Below are positions 10,347 to 22,145 of a stretch of DNA of 64,000 nucleotides, piece after piece. The stretch is from Acanthosepion lycidas (Eukaryota > Mollusca > Cephalopoda > Sepiida > Sepiidae). The notes under the pieces are model-generated. The model made no database searches. It was not told the DNA's origin and saw only the letters and a list, made by a program, of their open reading frames with translations. A program made the translations under genes and the position numbers. Location: positions 51,325,657 to 51,389,656 of the forward strand of contig OZ010600.1 in assembly GCA_963932145.1 (NCBI GenBank), given 5' to 3'. How positions within the stretch are numbered: position 1 is the first letter of the stretch; each line of letters opens with the position of its first letter.

Positions 10347-10720
10347 ATGGTGGGTCCCTCCTATGGTGGGTCCCTCCTATGGAATCAACACCCACGTGAC
10401 TGTGGCCATGACCCAGGTAAGCCTTCAAGTTGGAGAACATTGGCTGTGATTTGACCTGTGGATGGATGGATGGGTTCCGCCAGGTCTACTTATACTCGAC
10501 ACTATACACATGAATGAACACCTCCCCGGCTTTCAAACTAGAGGTATGAGGTTGGTGCAAAAATAATGACGTAATAATGTCGTTTTTTGACGTATTTTTT
10601 AACGTCAAAAAACGACATTATTACGTCATTATTTTTGCACCAACCTAATAACTTTCAGCGACTCTACGACCACACCCGGTCATGGGACTGATGATGATGA
10701 TGATGATGATGTGGTGAGTC
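10347..10720 (+). repeat. Unclassified dispersed sequence ending in (GAT)n, interrupted by a MITE
   Basis: Begins with a small tandem duplication (ATGGTGGGTCCCTCCT twice, 10347-10381), then GC-richer DNA to GGTCATGGGACTGATGATGA at about 10677. A MITE sits at 10547-10648. The GAT array at the end resembles the 3' tail of a retroposon, but no protein match is visible. Confidence 0.35.
10547..10648. mobile_element. Palindromic mariner-type MITE, copy 2
   Basis: Flanked by TA. The arms (GACGTAATAATGTCGTTTTT and complement) form an almost perfect ~100-base palindrome around GACGTATTTTTTAACGTC. Nearly identical to the copies at 26204, 45111 and 52585. Confidence 0.9.
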
Positions 10721-11058
10721 TGAAGAGGGTGCTAATTATAGATTAATTAATTACACTATCAAACTGTTTTTATCAGCCATCCTTTGATTATGTTCAATAA
10801 ATAATCCGGACACGAAGAGATCGTTAGAGGCGAGATTGATCAGGATTACAAGAGCTCTTAATGTTGTAAACACACACATTCGCGTATACGTTCGGTATGT
10901 ACACATACATATACACACACAGTTGCATATATAATTATACACATACTACATTGTGCAAGCTTGCATAATCGCCCATACACACACACACGGAACTGCCGAC
11001 ATGCTCATACACACAAGCACATACTGGACACAATCATATGCACATATATAAAAATGAT

Positions 11059-11400
11059 TGTGAAACACCGGTTTCCGTACGATCATCAAAGTAATGCAAC
11101 GTCGAGCGTCGTCAGTACCTAGATGGGTGACCGTTGGGAATACCAGCTGCTGTAAACTTGGATGTGCAGGTGGTGTAATGGATAATGATTTTGAAGTGGA
11201 GATCGGAGAGCCGAGTTCAAAATCCTGTTGGGTTTGTTAAATTCACTTACGCAAAAATATCCTTGGGGAAGATATGAATCCAGCAGTTTTCCACCCAGTT
11301 ATCGCCCCCGCCCAACCCCGCCAAATTCTTACAATGTAAAAATATTTTCTGGCTTTTAAATAACCTGCAAAGGGTTGATAAACCATAGATAACTAAATAA
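11059..11400 (+). mobile_element. 5S rRNA/tRNA double-headed SINE, copy 2 (best forward copy)
   Basis: 11059-11160 aligns with metazoan 5S rRNA over most of its length: GAAACACCGGTT, GCAACGTCGAGC and AGATGGGTGACCG TTGGGAATACC (the internal C-box region) ending TGCTGTAAACTTGG. It is followed by a tRNA-like unit with A box GTGGTGTAATGGATAA and B box GAGTTCAAAATCC (11161-11230). The body then has TTGGGGAAGATATGAATCC, and the tail TTTTAAATAACCTGCAAAG, GGTTGATAAACC. RNA polymerase III transcription from either head is possible in principle but not shown. Confidence 0.75.
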
Positions 11401-11748
11401 AAAACATATCGTGCTGACATACATACACATTGAAGCACATGCAGACGCACGTCCGCTGAAGTGTACAGGCTCACGCTTGAAAAATAGTATATAACAAAAT
11501 TCATGAATTGAATATATGGATCAAATCCCACAGAGTGATTAAATAATGAAAATGTAGGAAAAGCTTTATAAATTTAAAGTTTACATCTATGCCCGCCCCA
11601 CAGAAGGCAACTTGATTTTTAAAGGGAGCAGTTCGAGAATGAGTTATTGATAGTCAATATTTTCTAGTGAGTCTATGTGAATATGAGTGTGTGTGCGGAT
11701 TAATATATACGGTGCATATGCATACATAAAAATATATTGTGAAAATTT

Positions 11749-11800
11749 CTCAAGAAAAGACACATTGGACGAAACGCGTCGGTAACTATTGCAGTTTTCC
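11749..11800 (+). ncRNA. Hammerhead-like 3' half (PLE terminal remnant)
   Basis: TGGACGAAACGCGTCGG at 11766-11782 matches the GAAACGCGTC block of hammerheads with a very short helix III, which are known from PLEs. The expected CTGANGA partner upstream is not intact. Confidence 0.35.
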
Positions 11801-11904
11801 TATTGTCATTTATATTTATAAATAAAAATATTTGTATGCTGTGCATATACGTACATGTGTAATTATGTATCTATAAAGTAATTTGTAACACGTTTATTTA
11901 TCAT

Positions 11905-12195
11905 TTGTCAGTTCCGTCTCTGTCTTTGGGCAGAGTGCGCTCCGGGGCGGTTCCGTCAAAGGACAGAGTCGCAACTAAGGAAAATTATACTGAGAGGTGC
12001 CCAGCCCTAGGGAACAGCTGCCCGAGGCCGCGTCCCCACTTCTCATTGCACTAGAGAGAGGGATCGGTGCTCGCATCGAGGGCAGCGCAACCGACCCAGG
12101 AAATTTTTGTTCCTAGCCCGGATGTACGCACTCGGGCTACCCACATTAAACCGGCCTTGTGTCACAACCTGACTTCGTGGGGGTTAAGTAAATAC
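11905..12195 (+). repeat. GC-rich dispersed repeat, copy 1
   Basis: Locally GC-rich segment with TTGGGCAGAGTGCG, ACAGCTGCCCGAGGCC, GATGTACGCACTCGGGC and AACCGGCCTTGTGTCACAAC. A reverse copy lies at 23985-24235 and a distant relative of its 3' part at 27080-27190. It may be a SINE or a LINE 3' end; no coding signal. Confidence 0.5.
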
Positions 12196-12211
12196 AAATG
12201 TGTATGTACTG

Positions 12212-12246
<35 letters not shown>

Positions 12247-12389
12247 TAGCATAATATTTTTATAGATATTGTAAACTTCTAAAATTAAATGATAATACTA
12301 TTGCATATATGCAGTCTCAAGTTCTTAAGGGAAGTTAAGTTAATGACTTCTTATGATTCCTCCACCTGAATAGGAATTCACCTTTTGAA

Positions 12390-12486
12390 TAATAAGAATG
12401 GCATGTCACTGGTGGGATGGGGGCATCAGGGTTTTAGAGATGCTTAGGTGGGGCATGGCCAAAAAAGGTTGAGAACCTTGGTCTAT
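12390..12486 (-). mobile_element. hAT-type transposon end fragment
   Basis: The reverse strand reads CAAGGTTCTCAACCTTTTTT then GGCCATGCCCC, matching the known hAT terminal pattern CAGNGGTTCTCAACC followed by a T run. The other end was not found. Confidence 0.45.
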
Positions 12487-12837
12487 ACAAACAGTGTAAA
12501 CAAAACAACATTGAATTTAGAAATTGAAACATAACTCCGCATTATTTCACTTACCAAAAGAATTTCTGATGAAACTAAATTGAATTGCGAAACGTTACAT
12601 TTTTAAAGATCTTCTTTACGTGTTCCTTGTTTAACCAAATAAATTTTATATAATTCGAAGTTACAGATATATAATAATTTGTATTTAAAACTGAAAAAAA
12701 AACATCGTACACATTTTAAAACCATGATGTAAATATTATTTATATTTCAATGACCAAAGAATTCTTCTATTAAATAAAGTCCAAAATTGTTGATTTGGAT
12801 CAGAGACAACAACAGTATCTGATGATGCTTTTTTTTT

Positions 12838-13025
12838 TCTTTTCACTCCAAGCAAGGAGATAATGCCACTAAGACGCAAGGATTTACTGGGAGTGAAAGA
12901 AAATGAGAAGACTCCAGGAAAAGTAACTGGAAACCTAATCCTAAACAGAAAACAAGGGATAAATCTCTACTCCTTACATCCGAAATGCTGGATAGGTGAA
13001 TCTCAATATGACAATGAGATCAGCA
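12838..13025 (+). repeat. Dispersed repeat family Y, copy 2
   Basis: TTTCACTCCAAGCAAGGAGA, TAATGCCACTAAGACGCAAG, GGAAACCTAATCCTAAACAG and ACAAGGGATAAATCTCTACT. It ends at an A tract (13030-13050). The 80-residue open frame here (12863-13105) is a by-product. Confidence 0.65.
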
Positions 13026-13299
13026 AACGAAAAAAAAAAAAAAAAAAAAAAACTTATTTCGAATCAGTCTTTTTCGTGATATTTGTAATGATCACTCCAT
13101 CCTGAAACTATAAAGATGAACTCATTTGATTTTTCAAAACTTGTGTGATTTAATTTTTTTATTTATTTTTAACTCCACCAGATCGTCGTCTGACTTCGGC
13201 AATGTCCCCGCACTGAAATTAGTAATAACGTTTATGTATTAGTTTTTTTAAAATTTATTTTAATAAACGACTATGAAGTCAAATACAGCAAACAAGAGT

Positions 13300-13300
13300 G

Positions 13301-13329
<29 letters not shown>
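13300..13329. repeat. Poly(T) tract
   Basis: About 29 T in a row. Nothing else recognisable in 13330-13915 apart from AT-rich DNA with a short poly(A) tail-like run. Confidence 0.8.
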
Positions 13330-13332
<3 letters not shown>

Positions 13333-13914
13333 GTTATGCAAATAAACAAATAAATAAATACACACGTAGTAACCGTGGAGACACAGAAAAAGTATTATTT
13401 ATGGTGGCTGTCTTCAGTCAACGTCATATCCAGTATAAGAGGCCCGTATTTTAGAGTTGTAGTGCTACTTAGCATTCATTGCATAAAGAAAGGAAGAAAA
13501 GTGCATTGAAAAGTGAGAAAGAAATATACATACAAAAATATCACTTGTTCCTACTCAATACAAACAGAGAAAAAGGTCATTTAGTGTACGGTGAGTGACA
13601 CTGTCAACATCATAAAAGCTGGATTATATTTCACTATTGTTGTTGCTTGTCCGCCTCGTCTTTCTTTTTGATGCATTTAGATAATAATGAGGTTTGCATT
13701 GCTTAAATGTAATATCCACGTAAAAATAGGATTTCAGTCGAAGAATAGCAATGTGGACGTTTAAACAAGGAGTTTTTTTCTTCATTTTTTTCTTGCAAAA
13801 TGTGACACACATGACCTTGACATAGTTAAATACTCGGCGACTTATATAAGTAAAGGTTTTCACTTAATAAGTAACGAAATAAACATAAACAATATATTTT
13901 CAAAATTGCTGATT

Positions 13915-13915
13915 C

Positions 13916-13974
<59 letters not shown>

Positions 13975-14040
13975 TATTATTATTATTATTATTATTATTT
14001 TTATCAGATTCTCTCTGACTCTTAGATGTATCTACTGGGC

Positions 14041-14100
<60 letters not shown>
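13915..14100. repeat. (TTA)n and (AAT)n arrays facing each other
   Basis: TTA repeats at 13918-13999, then 41 bases of single-copy DNA, then AAT repeats at 14042-14100. The two arrays are complementary and could fold back. Confidence 0.9.
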
Positions 14101-14101
<1 letters not shown>

Positions 14102-14290
14102 GAAAATATTCCTGGTAGCCCAAGCCTTTAAGAAATACAAAAAATATAGTGATAAGTACAGCCCACACCTTACGAAGGGCTTTATACAAAATGTGTGTGA
14201 AGCCATTTCTGACCTTATGTCTATGGTTGAGATTCACAGGGAAATGGGTATACAACAGAAATCAAATGAAATAATAATAATAATAATAAT
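14101..14290 (+). mobile_element. LINE 3' fragment (R2/R4-type group) between trinucleotide arrays
   Basis: The forward strand reads AQAFKKYKKYSDKYSPHLTKG, matching the reverse-strand text of the copies at 25230-25290 and 30610-30690 (TTTCTTTAAGGCATG..., GTAAGGTGTGGGCTG). It ends ACAGAAATCAAATGAAATAA and then a TAA array, the same junction as in the other copies. Confidence 0.6.
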
Positions 14291-14575
14291 ATTTTTAGTA
14301 GTAGTAGTAACAGTAGAGATAGTAATATATTAGTAGTAGTAGTGATAATAATAACAAAAACGAAGTATATATCAATTTAAAAAAAAATGCATTACTAACG
14401 TCCTGTAAATAAAAAATAAATTTATACCAATATAAACAAAAAATTTTAACTTTTAAAAGTGATTATTTTAAAATTTGCCAATAGATTCATGTGTTTAATA
14501 AATAAATTAAGTAGACGAAATCAAAATTCATTTATTGAAAAATCAAAAATGTTATCAAAGCTGTTGATTGCATAA

Positions 14576-14577
<2 letters not shown>

Positions 14578-14665
<88 letters not shown>
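14578..14665. repeat. (TTA)n joined to (TAA)n
   Basis: TTA repeats switch directly to TAA repeats near 14622, giving a pure trinucleotide palindrome. Confidence 0.9.
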
Positions 14666-14720
14666 GAAAGTTTAGGTGAAGGGAACGAAAACCAAAACAT
14701 TAATAACTAAAAAGTTAACC

Positions 14721-14723
<3 letters not shown>

Positions 14724-14806
<83 letters not shown>
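14724..14806. repeat. (TA)n array
   Basis: About 83 bases of TA, followed by CGTGTGTGTGTGG and then a short GC-richer stretch (14820-14945) that I do not recognise. Confidence 0.95.
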
Positions 14807-14808
<2 letters not shown>

Positions 14809-15348
14809 GTGTGTGTGTGGAGATGACGAGACAACGTGAAAAAAGATTTAAAACGACGACTTTCCCCGGCGTGACGTGTGTTGGTTTCGCTTTCTTCGGG
14901 TCGGAACGAAAAACAAAACACTATAAACAGCGCGACAGGAAAATGTGTTGAGATTTTGATGATACGACCGGCAATGAATTAAACTATGGTTAGGCTCATT
15001 TCAGTTTTTAAAAATTCTACTTAAATTAAAAATAGAAAGCAGTTTACTAAGGTGGAAGTGTATAGAAAGTGCTCTAATTGCTAGATCACCCACAGTAAAT
15101 TTGCGTCCAGATTCTTACAACATTTCACCTTCACAGATCTTCTATTATCACATTGTGTGATATTAACACAAAAGAAATTGCCTAAATTTTATATCTAAAC
15201 ACAAATTAAAAAAAATAAATTGCATTTCATCATCCGTTCTTCTTATAACATATGTAATGTATGTAATACATATTTTCAGTCAATCTCATTTTTGTTATGG
15301 GATTTTAATGATTACGAATACCCGGGCTGGTAAGGTGTTTAAAAAAGT

Positions 15349-15735
<387 letters not shown>

Positions 15736-15975
15736 TGTGTGTAAGATGTCCGTAAAATGTACTCACTCTTTAAATAACAATATATGCAGTGTTTATTTAC
15801 TTGCAAACAAGATTAATGATTAAGATTAAGAAGTGTTCATATTTATTGACTTATAAAGACTAATGGTTTGAACTAAACATTAAATAAAATTAACTTGGAG
15901 CTGAAAAATTATTTAAAAAAATAAGTATGTCATTTAGAAATCAAAAAGTGAGCACATTTTTTTGGATACACTGTG

Positions 15976-16085
15976 TGTGTGTGTGTGTGTGTGTATTCGC
16001 GCCCATGTGTATGTGCGTGAATGTGTGTGTGTAGGTGTGTGTGTGCGTGTGTTTACGTGCGCGCGCGCGTATGCGTATGTGCGTA
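15976..16085. repeat. Degenerate (GT)n tract
   Basis: GTGTGTGT runs mixed with CGCG and GTATGTGCG, to about 16085. Confidence 0.8.
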
Positions 16086-16650
16086 GGGCTGATTGATCAA
16101 TGAAGTGATTTTACTCCATTTCTTGGCTGGTTTGCTTTTCATAATCTTTAATAAGTCTATGTCACCGTAACCATTCCTTTGTTCAAATCAAAAACTAGAA
16201 GGCTTCTTATGTGTGCTTGTCTGCGCATGTGCATCTTTGTACTCACATATTAATGTGTGCATTTAACACTAGAATATTAAAATAACATATGATCATTTCA
16301 TTAAGGGACAGATTGATGGACAGACGGATAAAAAGAATGGAATTTTGAATTAAAACATCCGAGGAAATGATACTTATATTTTTTGTGATCTATTAGGATG
16401 ATGGGCCAGACTTGATCGTGGGAGAACTTGGAATCCAAGAATGAGAGTAAATAAATATTGTTTGGATTAAAAAAGCAGTACTGTATATATATATATATAT
16501 ATCCAAATGCAAAAGAACGAAGATGTAAGATTTCAGCGTTTAAAATATTAATTTAAGACAGGGCTCAATACAAAAGTAGAGCAATAAATATTTATTTATT
16601 ATGCAGTGTTACATTACATGTTACATGTGCATGTTCTAATGTAACACTAC

Positions 16651-16716
<66 letters not shown>

Positions 16717-17420
16717 GCCAATAGCACGTCTCGAAGTTTCATGTACAACCCAATATTCAGGTATTGGGTATAGACTGACCGTTACGTAATTTAAATTTTA
16801 ATAAAAATATCTGGTTATCGCAATGTTGGCGCAGTTATATATTATACTGGGATTATATTTTTTTAATTTTAAAAATATATTTGTCAGTTAAAATAAACAG
16901 GATTTGCATATATGTAAAAGGAAATTATTTTAGTACTGTGAGTATTATTTTTTATATTAAACATAAAGAGAGATTACTTGTTCTTTTAAAAAAACATAAT
17001 TTACATTAAAAAATAATCTGGATCGACGTATTTAACCAGACATTTATTTTTAGGCCTACATGTAACCATCAATTCATTTCTCTTGTTTATTAAGCTAGGG
17101 TTATTTAAGTGTTTTAAAACATAATTACATCTATTGCATTTCTCGTTGTAAGATTTGGCTCTTGCTATAATATCCCAGTTGATAAAAGGTGTATTAGCAC
17201 CTTTCTTTCATTGCCAGAAATATTTAGAGAGAGCAATGCTGTTTTGTATTTTATATTGCCTAAAGTCATTTAATAACGGTAGAAACGAAATTTCCAAGGA
17301 TTTTCAGTGGAAACAAAATAAAATTTGACATCGTTACCGGATTGTATTCTAGCTCGGTATACAATATTATCCGTCATACATTGACCGTTTAAGGGACATC
17401 ATATTTTTTCGGTTGTTGCG
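16086..17420. other. AT-rich DNA with TA arrays at 16484-16501 and 16655-16711
   Basis: No gene seen. The phrase GTTACATTACATGTTACATG around 16608-16640 forms a short partly palindromic run. Confidence 0.5.
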
Positions 17421-17424
17421 TTTT

Positions 17425-17504
17425 TTAGGTTGGCGCAAAAATAATGTCGTTTTCTCACATATGTTACTATGTGTGGAAACGACATTATTTTTCCACCAAC
17501 CTAA
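17425..17504. mobile_element. Palindromic mariner-type MITE, copy 3 (short form)
   Basis: TTAGGTTGGCGCAAAAATAA at the left and TTATTTTTCCACCAACCTAA at the right; the centre has CTCACATATGTT..TATGTGTGG. Shares its core with copy 8 (52777-52856). The left flank is TT, not TA. Confidence 0.8.
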
Positions 17505-18148
17505 TATTTAAAAAACAAATTAATGTTGTCTTTGCTGGAAATATATTTATTTAATATGATGCTGTTATGCTGGTATATAGACTTATCGATGTTATTAACG
17601 CTGACATTAACATTATTTTTGTTAAAAATCTTTTTTAATGTTGGTGAATGGTTAAAGTGCTTATGAATTAAATTTAGGAAAATTCTTCCGATGTTCATTT
17701 AAACATTACGATTAAAAGGTGGATTAAACCTTATAATATTATGTTTACAGTGTTTCTGTTTGTTTTTACTTTTTTTTTTTTTGTCATTTTCTAAATTTAT
17801 TTTTATGGTTGCTTTTATATATTTAATTTTATTATTATCAAATATTTCCTTATTGCTGGACTTGGTAGATAATCTAACTTGGACTGATTTTATGATGGTG
17901 GTTTGATTCTTTATTGACATATCTATGTTTATATAGATCTTTGATATATAGTTTGTAATAACCAGTATTCAAATTCAAGATCACATCAAGAATGTTGATC
18001 ACTTTAGCATTGGTGATAGCCGTAATATTTAGCTCGTGATCTTTGAAAAATTTTATCGGTGAGAAATATAATGTAATTAATACTATATGCTTTATAGTTC
18101 TGTTGTATTATATCGAGTACTGTTTTATTAACACCAGTACTACATGTG

Positions 18149-18150
<2 letters not shown>

Positions 18151-18220
<70 letters not shown>

Positions 18221-18236
18221 GTGTGTGTGTCTGTGT
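18151..18236. repeat. (TA)n then (GT)n array
   Basis: TA to 18218, then CTGTGTGTGTGTCTGTG. It adjoins the 3' end of the PLE terminal unit on the reverse strand. Confidence 0.95.
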
Positions 18237-18238
18237 TT

Positions 18239-18442
18239 AGGCAGCAAATTCTCTTTTAGGCATGTTTGATTGAATAAATTACAGACATTATGTCTGCTAA
18301 TTTTTAACAAAATCCATTCATACTCACGAATAACCTACCATGTATTGATGTTAAAGGATGAGAGAAATGTGCTGTAGTTGTTTAAATTACTTTTATTTTC
18401 ATTCCCCAAGTACTTTCGATGTTCTTCCAAGATCATCTTCAG
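18239..18442 (-). mobile_element. PLE terminal unit with hammerhead-like motif (most complete)
   Basis: The reverse strand begins with CTGAAGAT, a weak stem (GAT...ATC), CGAAAGTAC (18442-18410). It then continues through AATAAAAGTAATTTAAAC, AGACATAATGTCTG and CATGCCTAAAAG to GAATTTGCTGCCTAAACAC, directly before the GT/TA array. The last block equals the 3' end of the PLE copies at 8228-8680 and 50688-50862. CTGAAGA fits the hammerhead core exactly (N7 = A), but one extra T separates it from the stem. Confidence 0.55.
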
Positions 18443-18667
18443 GGGGTGCAAAACTATATATTGTTCATTAATATAAGTATTTATACAAAGTTGTGTGCTG
18501 GTATCCATTACCGTAATTTTTTCATTATGCTTTTAAATGCAAAACGGTTGACAACGTGCTGAGCGTTAATTAGAACGTGAAAAAAAGTTATGCATTATGG
18601 AATTTTTTCTCTCTCTCTGTTATAATGTTTTTCTCTGTATGTTATATATAACAACAAAACAATCTAT

Positions 18668-18725
18668 TTTAGAATCCTTCGCGCTATATATATATAGCGC
18701 GAAGAATATATATATATATATGTGT
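18668..18725. repeat. Perfect short palindrome in a TA tract
   Basis: TTCGCGCTATATATATATAG followed by CGCGAA (18678-18703) is a perfect inverted repeat, 26 bases, running into TA to 18720. Confidence 0.8.
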
Positions 18726-18736
18726 GTATGAATAAA

Positions 18737-18950
18737 TTCCCAAGAGGATAGAACCCAGGTAGAATTCATTGTCCAGGACAGAGTAAGAATATAATACAAA
18801 AGGCTCAAACATTAATATTCCATGGTTATAATTTATTACATAGGAATCGTAATCACGATCCAATTCATCAGACCTAAATCGGATCGTGATTACGATTCCA
18901 ATGTAATAAATTATAACCATGGAATATTAGTGTTTGTGCCTTTTATATTA
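18737..18950. repeat. Type M terminal repeat in head-to-head inverted pair
   Basis: 18737-18876 is a reverse copy of the type M unit (CTGATGA at 18871-18865). 18879-18950 is a second, forward copy starting CGGATCGTGATTACGATTCC and running to CATGGAATATTAGTGTTT. The pair makes a long hairpin with a loop of about 20 bases. Confidence 0.65.
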
Positions 18951-18953
18951 TAT

Positions 18954-19022
18954 TATATATATATATATATAATTATATTATATATATATTATATATATTA
19001 TAATTATATTATAAAATTATAT

Positions 19023-19055
<33 letters not shown>
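18954..19055. repeat. (TA)n with ATT interruptions
   Basis: Degenerate ATATTATAT runs and TA arrays, then an AAT array near 19075-19095. Confidence 0.9.
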
Positions 19056-19234
19056 CTAAAATTAACGTTTGAAATAATAATAATAATATTAATAATATGT
19101 GTGAGTGTATGTGTGTGATGAAATTCTGTTTTAATCAATTGATGTAGATAGCTTTGAGGCGTTTTACTTTACACACACAAAACAAAGTTTAAACTCATAC
19201 ATGTATGAAATAAACTTGCTGAACTCAGTCTGCA

Positions 19235-19238
<4 letters not shown>

Positions 19239-19293
<55 letters not shown>

Positions 19294-19323
19294 AAGTGTA
19301 AGGTAGGTTAATACTAGTGTTCA

Positions 19324-19353
<30 letters not shown>
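19239..19353. repeat. Two (TA)n arrays
   Basis: TA at 19239-19290 and 19327-19353, with about 35 bases of other DNA between. Confidence 0.9.
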
Positions 19354-19358
<5 letters not shown>

Positions 19359-19515
19359 ATTGAATTAATATATATATATCTATATATTTGCGCGCGTGTG
19401 TGTGTGTACATACGAGCTTGTGCAGGAATGTTTTCCCTCTGGCTAAGAAATCATCGCCACAAAATATGAATTTTAGAATTTTGAGAAATGTGTCTGGCCA
19501 ATAACTTTTCAGGAC

Positions 19516-19549
19516 ACTTTCTCTCTCTCTTTCCCTTTCTCTCTCTGTC

Positions 19550-19580
<31 letters not shown>
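19516..19580. repeat. (CT)n then (CA)n tract
   Basis: TCTCTCTCTCTTTCCC..CTCTCT to 19562, then CACACACACACG to about 19587. Confidence 0.9.
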
Positions 19581-19584
<4 letters not shown>

Positions 19585-19604
19585 CGCATATATTTATATA
19601 CATA

Positions 19605-19885
19605 CATATCCAGTCGAACCCAGTTACATTCACTTACGTGCTAATAGCCTTGGGAAAGGTGTGAATCCTCTTCCTCTCCCTTCAGCTATGGGTAAATAGC
19701 AGGACAGACTGGGTTCTATAGCCTTGTATGGCAACTGGTCTAGGAGAAGGGCAACTGAATTCAAAACCTGCGGAGGGTCGTTTGGGGACCTTGTGGCACG
19801 TAGTGCACCAGGTCTGTGTAAGTGAATGTAATGGATTTGACTTGAATTCGAACTCGGCTCTCCGATATCCATTACTCCACCGTTC
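19605..19885. mobile_element. Two tRNA-SINE pieces in opposite orientation
   Basis: 19605-19800 is a forward body and tail (CCTTGGGAAAGGTGTGAATC, CAGCTATGGGTAAATAGCAG, GGCAACTGGTCTAGG). 19805-19885 is a reverse-strand head (AATGTAATGGATTTGACTTG, GAACTCGGCTCTCCG). This may be two insertions or an inversion within one copy. The facing open frames here are artefacts. Confidence 0.65.
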
Positions 19886-20099
19886 CTCCTATACTAGCAC
19901 AAATAACAAACATATATGATAAGTTTTTGAAGCTTTTACATCTTAATCTAGTGACCCTTCTCAATAATAACTAGCGATCTGTTATCTATTGATTTCGTTA
20001 AATTGTTTTACGTCAGCACCGTAATTTCCAACATGGTGGTTTTAATTCTTTCTTAATAGTCCTATTATTTGTCACTTTCATATAATTTTATTTTCATAA

Positions 20100-20640
20100 A
20101 TGACCATAGATTTTCGAGCGGATTCAGAACGGCACTTGATGGTGGCTACTCTATAATCTTATCTCCTATAAACCTTTTACGCTCAAAAGATTCACGGATA
20201 ACCTTAGTTACATGAGAAGGGGTGTTGTTGTGCATAGGTACACACTGCACTTTGAAACCGCGAGGCTGGGACTTGTATCATTCAAAGAAGGTCTTGTCTA
20301 TGAAATCGTACTGTTCAGTTTAATTCCTCCATCGACTTTGAATGATCCAATAATGTCTTGGTCAATAATTCCAGCCCATATTCTCACACTGTCTTTTAGC
20401 CACAGGTACATCTGCATTCGATCAGGTCGTTCCATCCATCAGGTCCTTCGTGTGTCACCTGGGATTCGTCCGTGAAATTTACTTTAGAAAAGTCAATTTC
20501 CATCTATTTATTGGGCAAATTTTGACATTTTAAAATATTCGCTTTAGTGAGGGGAGTTTGCCTGTCATTTCATGGCATATCCCAATTTGCGAAGTATTCT
20601 AAACCTTTTGTCCTCCTTTGATGCCCTCAATTCTAGTTCC
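20100..20640 (-). pseudogene. Decayed mariner/Tc1-like transposase
   Basis: The reverse strand shows, in order, KVNFTDES..THEGPDGW (20484-20430), a block VQCVPMHNNTPSHVTKVIRE (about 20253-20190) and PPSSAVLNPLENLW (about 20145-20105). These match the DDE-transposase blocks FSDES/TxDGPDGW, QDNAPxH and SPDLNPIENLW of the Tc1/mariner superfamily. Here the catalytic D of QDN reads as H and the first D of PDLNP reads as V, and stops and frame changes interrupt the reading. No terminal inverted repeats were found around it. It is dead; the PFSHVTK-type spacing suggests a Tc1/ITm-group member more than a classical mariner, but the clade is uncertain. Confidence 0.7.
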
Positions 20641-20645
20641 AAAGA

Positions 20646-20715
20646 TTGCATTGAAGCAGGAAACAGTCTGTCGCTACTTGGTGTTGACCTCGGTGTGTAC
20701 TTTTATATTTATATG
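20646..20715 (+). repeat. Short dispersed repeat (GAAACAGTCTGTCGC type)
   Basis: GCAGGAAACAGTCTGTCGCT ACTTGGTGTTGACC, also at 47486-47540 and 59710-59765 in the same orientation with 70-85 percent agreement. Probably one segment of a SINE or LINE. Confidence 0.55.
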
Positions 20716-20818
20716 CGCTATATGTCTGATATTGAGTATTTTTATCCATAAATATAACATATCTTAAAACTATGCTACGGCGTATCTTTAGGAGATGATA
20801 CGTGAATTTGAATCGTTT

Positions 20819-20825
<7 letters not shown>

Positions 20826-20881
<56 letters not shown>
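20826..20881. repeat. (TA)n array at the 5' edge of a PLE
   Basis: Pure TA immediately before the PLE body; a matching array lies at its 3' edge (22148-22209). Confidence 0.95.
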
Positions 20882-20882
<1 letters not shown>

Positions 20883-20884
20883 TA

Positions 20885-22145
20885 ATAAATAAAAAGGACT
20901 ATAAACACTTTGAGAAAAGTGTGAGGCGAAAGCGCTCGTGGACAATAAACTCTATGGGTAATTTCACCATATACATTATATTATATACATTTAAAACCCC
21001 GTCCTTAACTTTACCTATGAACTTAGCCAAAAAAAAAAACTTCCATTCTTAGATGTCATCGTTGAATACCGCAATAACACCTTCATTACATCATTATACA
21101 AAAAATCCACCAGCAAAAACTCGTGCCACCTTAACTTCAAAAACGAATATCCCCTTAGGTACAAAATAGCAGTAATAAAAAACTTTCTAAATAGAGCACA
21201 CCAGAATTCATCCTCTCGACTACTCTTCCTCAAAGAACTTAATAATGTTAAACAAACACTAATCAACAACGGCTTCCCTAACCACCTTATAGACCACCAA
21301 ATTAAACTATTTCTCCCCAAAGCAAGTAATAACGTTAGTGAACACACAGCCAAAAATCTCATTTAAAAAAAAACATTTATTACAAAAAACAAATATATAT
21401 TAATTACAAACAAGACGAATCTTCTCTAAGGCATATAAAGAAATATAGTACCCCAATTGACCCGAATAAAAAAATCAAATTTATTATATATTATGAAAAA
21501 TTTAAGACAGCCAACCTTATCCTCAAAAATAACAACACACCAGCTAAGTCAAAATTACAAAGAACGAACATTATCTATGAGTTCAAATGCCCCTTAAGGA
21601 ACTGTGTTCCTGATCAAAGCGGACTCATAAATAATTACATCGGTTACACAACCACATGCTTATCCAGACGTCTTACGTTACACCTATCTGACCAGAGCTC
21701 TATTAGAACCCATTTAAACACACACACACAAATTTACCAGACTCTATTAGAAACATATTAGTAGAAAACACAAATATATTAACTTCATCCACCTGCAAAA
21801 AAAAAAAAGACTAAAAATAATGGAAGCTTTAATAATAATAAAAAAGACAACTCTTAACAATATTAACTGCGAACAAAGCCACAATGTGCTAACCGTATTC
21901 GGAAATTAAAAACATCCCTACCACACACTAAGACATACACAGAACGCATACACTTAATTAAGCTGAAAAATCGAATCATCCTTGATAATGGCTAAAGGTA
22001 TAGTCGAAAGCGCTCGGAAATATAAAACATTTGGACAGTTTTTACACACCATTTGTTCAGAAAAGAAAGCTGTTGTTCGAACACAAGAAAAATTAAATAA
22101 AAATCTTAACCGTAGTACCTTGTCTGTCATTTTTAATGAAACATG

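Noticed and set aside
11059-11160. Functional 5S rRNA gene
   Set aside because: The 5S-like part has many changes and is always fused to the same tRNA-like and SINE body.
13826-14255. 126- and 77-residue open frames on the reverse strand
   Set aside because: They are made of poly-Y, poly-L and poly-I from TTA/TAA arrays.
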